Of a DNA stretch of 64,000 bases, positions 59,149 through 64,000 are shown in pieces (positions within the stretch are counted from its first letter, which is position 1; each line of letters opens with the position of its first letter). The position numbers and the translations under genes are program-made. The stretch covers positions 124,001-188,000 of the forward strand of contig JANSLP010000028.1 of the NCBI GenBank assembly GCA_029298735.1. The letters are read 5' to 3'. Below the pieces are notes generated by a model. That model searched no databases and had not been told where the DNA came from. It was given only the letters and a program-made list of their open reading frames with translations. Source of the stretch: Ophiostoma sp. CBS 140.51. Its lineage: Eukaryota; Ascomycota; Sordariomycetes; Ophiostomatales; Ophiostomataceae.

Positions 59149-59881
59149 GGGAGCCGCTCAACGGCTTATGACGACGTATGTAGAATTTATCTGTCAATTA
59201 GCTTTTCTTGTTGAAAAAGAAAAAAAACTATCTCTATTTTATGAAACTTTACTTCTACTTCTTTTTATTTTTTCTTTGAAAATATGACTTTCACTGTGAA
59301 AATATTACGTCCAATAATGGTAGATTTTTTTATCAAATTAGATTGAGAATAAAATCGTACAAAACAAAAAGAAGTAAAGAAGAAAGGAAGAACCGGGACG
59401 GTATTTGTAGCACACTTGTATTACGATGAATTAAAATTAGACGCCAAACAGAATAATATTTTGCAAATGAATGAATGTAGGTATAAAACGCCCGTCTTTC
59501 CCAGCTATATGATTGTGGGGTGGTATGCCAAAAGTAGAACAAAAATGCAACGACCGTTGGAGTGTGAATAGAAAGTGGTTGGTCGTTAACAAAAACAAAT
59601 GGCAAAAGGCTGGCCAATAATAGATAAGTAGCGAAAAGTAGTTAAGTATGCTCGCAATAAAAAATAGGAAAATAAAGAACAAAGATTAAATGGCAGCAGA
59701 ACGCAAAACAACGAAATCAAACAACAAATATGCCGAGTTGCAACACTCATAAAAAACTCCATCCCGTCGCAACCCAATAATGAATGTAAGAAAGTATTAA
59801 AAAGATCAAAACGCAGAAAAAAGAACAAAAAGAACGTATAAAACAACCATTATAAAAACTCCAAAGAAATACTCCGCAAAA
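59149..59881. other. AT-rich spacer between convergent genes
   Basis: Strongly A/T-rich from 59200 to 59880, consistent with two 3' UTRs. No gene is seen. Confidence 0.6.
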
Positions 59882-62800
59882 TCAAATCACGTCGCTGTTT
59901 GGCGGCTTGTTCTTTGTGAGGTAGGAGCTGGGCAACTTGGGCACCTGAGGTGACACGGGAAGTTTGTCTGACCGTTGGGGCGGTGGTGAGGCCATGCCGC
60001 CCGGCATACCACTGCCGTTGTTGCTGCTGCCACCGATACCGTTACCGCCACTGCCTCCACCGCTGGCGGGACCGGGTGATGTCATGCCGGCTGGGCTCGG
60101 CATACTTGCGATACCCGCCATGCTGGCCATAACGTCGGGCAGTTTTTCGTCGCGCGACCGACTTCCCGTTAGTCGCCGCATGCGTGAACGTGTGCTTTGC
60201 GCCAGGGGCCGAATCATGGTCTCAAAGACACCTCCGCCACTGTGGTTGCCGTTGCCGCCCACACTACCTCCAAAGGAGCCGGCGGAGCCTGCAGAGCCGC
60301 CACCGCTATTTTCTCCGCCAGGAGAAAACATGCCGCCATGGCCATTGGCGACATGACGGTCGTCTTCAATGTCAGAGAAAAAGGCATCTTCGTCATCAGA
60401 AGCAAACTCGCGGAGGTACGAGGACGAGGCTGCGACAGATGCAATGCCACCACCTGGCAACACCGACGCGGGTGCAGATGGAGAGGTGATTGAGCGAGCA
60501 TGCATCGACGGCCGGGTCGCATTGCCTGGTGTGGGTGGTGCAACATGGGCGGTGCCAAAGTTGAAGGCGCCTGGGTTCATTGCGTTCGACACGGTTGAGT
60601 TTGTGGCGCCATCACGCGATCCAGGTGGCCGGTCGGCAAAGGCATTCTGCAGGTTGGTCGTCGGGTTGGATGCTTGGTGGAGCAACGGCACGATTTCGTC
60701 ATACAGCTGGGCACCCGAAGCACCATCTGGGAATGCCTCGGTGATGGTAATTGTCGACGAGCGGCTGTCGCTGGGCGGGCTGGTGCCCATGTCGTCGAAG
60801 AAGTCGTCGAGACTGTCGAGCTTGGTCACAAGATCACCCGCCACAGACATGTCGCTGCGCACCCCATCGTCGGACAGCATCGTATCGGTGCGCTCCATTG
60901 CCGGCGGATAGTACAGGTAAGGGAACTCCTCGACGTGGAACTCCACTTCTGGTGTGGGTGCAGGGGGCTCAGCAACGACACCCTCGGTGTTCTGGCAGCT
61001 GTAGAAGACGGCATGGATGTTGGCTCGCGTAGAGTCTGTCTTCTTTGCTGGCATGGGAATGGCCCAGCCCGACTCTTCGGGGATACCGAACAGACTTTGC
61101 GTGCGCTCGTACTCTTTGCGGATGGACTTGGACGTAGCACGCGTCATGCTCATGCGGATGTGGTGCTTGTCCATAGACGAGCCGGACATGGTCATGATGT
61201 TATCGAGCACTTGCAGGGCCTCCATGCAGAAGTCGGTCGGAAGCAGACGCAGGAGAGGCGAAAGAAGGTCAGAGCCATGGCCGGCAATATCTGGCTGGCG
61301 CATATCGATCTGCGGGATAAAGACACATAGGATCCGCATAGTCTTGAGGCGAACCCATGAAATGCTGTTGGTGAGGAAACCCATCAACATGGTAATCATC
61401 TGGAAGTCGAGGCGCGGCAAGAAGTGCTCTTGGAACGCTGCGAACATCTGCATTGCAAAGTCGCTGCCGTCCTTGTCGTAGGTGGACGAAAGGTAGCCGT
61501 CCAGAACCATTGCGATGCCACCGTGACCCTGCGAGAGTGCCAGGCCCAGCAGATTCTGGGTCGTCTGGACAATATCGTCGCTCAATGTGCTGCTCTGTTC
61601 CATCTCGTGCAAGAAGCGAGGCAGGTTTGCGACGAGGGTAAGGAACAGGCGGTCATCGTCTCCAACTAGAGCGTCGCTAGGAAGACGCACAAGCTTGTCA
61701 AGAGTCTTGAGTGTGGCGTCTAGGCAGAGCGAAGAGCGCAGGCCCTTGTATAACAGCGGTTGGAGACCTTCAAACGCCCCGTCCCATTTAGTCGGCTGGC
61801 CTTCCAAAAATAGACGCCGGACACTGGCCGATTGAAAGTCGAGTTTGTCCAGGAATTGGTTGAGCATGTCGACTGCTTCGAGAAACTCGCGCTCGTTGAT
61901 TGACTCCAGACACGCGCACGAGGTCCAGAAGAGCTGTGGGAACGTCAAGAGCTTGTCGGCATCGAGCTTCGAGATCAGTGTCTTAAGCGTCGTCAGAATC
62001 TCCATTGAGAATGTCCGGATTTCGCTGTCTTCGTCGGCAATGGTGTTGGACAGACGGGCAAGCATGTCTGCAAGCATGTACTGGTCGAGCGAGGTCAGGA
62101 TGCAGCGGAAGATCTGGAACGACCGGCAGGCGAGATGGCGAACAGGGCAAGACGTTGCCCAGGTCAGCGAAAGACGGCCCCATTGCTCCTTGATGCCAGG
62201 GAAGGCAATTTCAAAGGTCTTGACCACTTCGGACGTCAGGTATTCCATGCTCGGGGGCACCTTGCTGTCCTGGTCGTCCTCCTTGCCGTTGCTGTCTTCG
62301 TAGCCCCAAACAACCGTCTTGTCGTGACGGCGGATAAGCTCCACAAGACCCTCAATGGCCTTGGCTTCTTCGGCTGACTTGTCGTCAATGTTGGAGATGA
62401 CAAGCTCGTGGATGAGATGCACCAGCATTTCGCGAGCCTGCTCCTGCACCAGCGGCGTGTAGTGGTCCCAAAGAACAGTGACCACCTGCATCAAGACGGG
62501 CACGTTTTCGGCGGCCAAGTTGACAGGCGAGACCATGAGATCCACAAGCAGGATCAAAGACAGCTGACCCAGTGAGAAGCCGGCTTGCTTTGTACCAACA
62601 GGCAGTGCGTCGTTGAGGTCGGCGCAGTAGGGGAACAGGCTGTTGGCATCTGGCGGTGGAGGCATCGTCTCCCGCTTCTCGTTGGGGACCATGGCCTTGG
62701 GGGTAATCTGCATGAGAAGGAAGTCGATCACCTTTTGTCCAGGGGAGCTGCTCGTGCTGGCCAGGAAGACAACGATCTGCTTGGCATACTCGACAAAGTT

Positions 62801-64000
62801 CTGCTCCCGTCTCTCGAGGCATAGAGCCATGATGAAGTCGAGAATCAGGCGTACATTGCCAGGATGGGGGCCGGTGGCCAGTGCCTGCCACAGAGCCTGT
62901 ACTTCGTTGTGCAAGGCGCCGCTTGACTTGATAGTGATTTCAAGCAAGTTGGCGAGAAGAACATACGACTCGGCCGTTGGGCCACCATTGGGATCGACCT
63001 TGAGTTCAATGGACTGGATCCACGGCAGAATGACGGCGATGACGTTTCGTTGAGCGGCCTGCTGCACGTCCTTGAAGTAGTAGGTAAACTCCGAGAAGAT
63101 GTGGAAGGCAATCTCGGTGTGCTGCTTTGACAGGCGCTCTGAGATCTTGTACTGTGCAAGCTTGTAGACGGCCTTGGTCTTGTCCGAAACACTGATGTCG
63201 AAGTCTTGAATCTTGGAACCACGGCCCACGCCCTGGCGCTCTTCGAGGGCCCGGAGCATGAGAACCGACTTGGACCGGATCTCGCTCTGCTCGTTGCCGA
63301 GTGTAAAGAGACACAGGCCGAGCAGACGCCAGAACGGGCACGGGTAGTCGGGGTGCTCGAGAAGGGCCTGGGTGACCACCTCGAAGTAGCACTCCAGCAC
63401 GTTGGTGGACTCGGTTAGGTAGCACCGGCCAATGCTGTGCTCCAGCAAGAACGAGTGCTCCTTGTTATGCACGATGAGGTTCATCAAAGCCTGCCGTCCA
63501 ATAAGACGCATGCGGTCGTTGCCCGAGCTAAAGATATCTTCAACCCAGGCAAACATCCGTCGCATGTCGAACTGCAGCGAGGCGCCACTCTCCGTAGTGA
63601 CACTGATCGGTCCACCGCAGAGTGCAGCCATGGCACTTAGGGCAGCCGTGCGCAGGTGCCGCTTCTCAATCTCCATCGCAGCGGTCAGGGTGCTATCTGG
63701 TGGCCGAGGCTGGACGTGCTGGTCAATTACCGACATGCGGCCGTTCTGGTCGCGCTGGTAGACCTGGGTCACAGTGGGTGTAAACCCGCACCAGTCCTCC
63801 ATGAGTGAGAACGAGGACTTGCGGGCCTCGAAAGTGATCCAGCGAGACGGGTCACGCGACTTGTTGATGCCTGTGTAGAGTTCTTCCATGAGGCCACAGT
63901 AATGGCGCCGCAGCTTCTGGAACTGCAAGTCGTGCTGCACCTCGCCGTCCATCAAAAAGAGCTTAATGTCCCGGGCCTGGTTGCAAAGTTGAGAGAGTAC
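59882..64000 (-). CDS. TAO3: Tao3/Mor2/PAG1 (Furry-like) cell-morphogenesis scaffold, C-terminal part
   Basis: This is a very large HEAT/ARM-like scaffold of the RAM/MOR network. It works with the NDR kinase Cbk1/Orb6 in polarised growth and hyphal shape. The frame is open to base 64000, so only the C-terminal 1372 residues are present; full orthologs exceed 2000. Visible family sequence includes LQFQKLRRHYCGLMEELYTGI, TFEARKSSFSLMEDWCGFTP, LLEHSIGRCYLTES, YPCPFWRLLGLCLFTLGN, LVDLMVSPVNLAAENVPVL, LTWATSCPVRHLACRSFQIF and LDFQMITMLMGFLTNSISWV. The last roughly 300 residues are disordered and Gly/Ser/Asn-rich, which is usual for filamentous-fungal members. No intron is needed in the visible part. 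Confidence 0.94.
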   Translation of the reverse strand, partial: VLSQLCNQARDIKLFLMDGEVQHDLQFQKLRRHYCGLMEELYTGINKSRDPSRWITFEARKSSFSLMEDWCGFTPTVTQVYQRDQNGRMSVIDQHVQPRPPDSTLTAAMEIEKRHLRTAALSAMAALCGGPISVTTESGASLQFDMRRMFAWVEDIFSSGNDRMRLIGRQALMNLIVHNKEHSFLLEHSIGRCYLTESTNVLECYFEVVTQALLEHPDYPCPFWRLLGLCLFTLGNEQSEIRSKSVLMLRALEERQGVGRGSKIQDFDISVSDKTKAVYKLAQYKISERLSKQHTEIAFHIFSEFTYYFKDVQQAAQRNVIAVILPWIQSIELKVDPNGGPTAESYVLLANLLEITIKSSGALHNEVQALWQALATGPHPGNVRLILDFIMALCLERREQNFVEYAKQIVVFLASTSSSPGQKVIDFLLMQITPKAMVPNEKRETMPPPPDANSLFPYCADLNDALPVGTKQAGFSLGQLSLILLVDLMVSPVNLAAENVPVLMQVVTVLWDHYTPLVQEQAREMLVHLIHELVISNIDDKSAEEAKAIEGLVELIRRHDKTVVWGYEDSNGKEDDQDSKVPPSMEYLTSEVVKTFEIAFPGIKEQWGRLSLTWATSCPVRHLACRSFQIFRCILTSLDQYMLADMLARLSNTIADEDSEIRTFSMEILTTLKTLISKLDADKLLTFPQLFWTSCACLESINEREFLEAVDMLNQFLDKLDFQSASVRRLFLEGQPTKWDGAFEGLQPLLYKGLRSSLCLDATLKTLDKLVRLPSDALVGDDDRLFLTLVANLPRFLHEMEQSSTLSDDIVQTTQNLLGLALSQGHGGIAMVLDGYLSSTYDKDGSDFAMQMFAAFQEHFLPRLDFQMITMLMGFLTNSISWVRLKTMRILCVFIPQIDMRQPDIAGHGSDLLSPLLRLLPTDFCMEALQVLDNIMTMSGSSMDKHHIRMSMTRATSKSIRKEYERTQSLFGIPEESGWAIPMPAKKTDSTRANIHAVFYSCQNTEGVVAEPPAPTPEVEFHVEEFPYLYYPPAMERTDTMLSDDGVRSDMSVAGDLVTKLDSLDDFFDDMGTSPPSDSRSSTITITEAFPDGASGAQLYDEIVPLLHQASNPTTNLQNAFADRPPGSRDGATNSTVSNAMNPGAFNFGTAHVAPPTPGNATRPSMHARSITSPSAPASVLPGGGIASVAASSSYLREFASDDEDAFFSDIEDDRHVANGHGGMFSPGGENSGGGSAGSAGSFGGSVGGNGNHSGGGVFETMIRPLAQSTRSRMRRLTGSRSRDEKLPDVMASMAGIASMPSPAGMTSPGPASGGGSGGNGIGGSSNNGSGMPGGMASPPPQRSDKLPVSPQVPKLPSSYLTKNKPPNSDVI

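Overview
The window is nuclear DNA of a filamentous ascomycete fungus, most likely a Sordariomycete. The protein set, an RGS protein of the FlbA/Sst2 type, short introns with GT-AG ends and CTAAC/CTGAC branch sites, and GC-rich exons against CT- or GA-biased spacers all fit this. Genus cannot be set from sequence alone; Ophiostomatales is a guess. I resolve 16 protein genes, two cut by the window edges. No rRNA, convincing tRNA, CRISPR array or intact transposon is visible.

Layout. 1-13.3 kb: the 3' part of a DEP-RGS regulator (+), a DUF7053 protein with a 20-glutamine tract (-), the Paf1-complex subunit Cdc73 (-), the ribosome-assembly factor Enp1/bystin (-), and, divergent from Enp1, the eEF2 chaperone Hgh1 (+). 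13.3-19.1 kb: a 5.8-kb spacer with no recognisable gene. 19.1-31.1 kb: a Pho84-type phosphate permease (+), a Leu5-type mitochondrial CoA carrier (-), an MT-A70/METTL4-like N6-adenine methyltransferase (+), mitochondrial ribosomal protein uL23m (-) and a CSC1/OSCA-type mechanosensitive channel (-). 34.4-43 kb: an FAD monooxygenase (+), a small CYSTM membrane protein (-), riboflavin enzyme Rib7 (+) and an NCS1 purine-cytosine permease (-). 43-55.5 kb: a 12.5-kb gene desert with microsatellites, an unusual strand-balanced block at about 46.9-51.65 kb, and no supported gene. 55.5-64 kb: a five-exon Zn2Cys6 transcription factor (+), and the C-terminal part of the Tao3/Mor2/PAG1 morphogenesis scaffold (-), which runs off the right edge.

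The genes are mainly housekeeping or signalling loci, each with its own promoter. There is no biosynthetic cluster or operon. The only clear functional pairing is the divergent Enp1/Hgh1 promoter, which joins two protein-synthesis genes. The items most worth a second look are the METTL4-like enzyme with a basic insert just after its DPPW motif, the two large gene-free spacers, and two odd splice sites.
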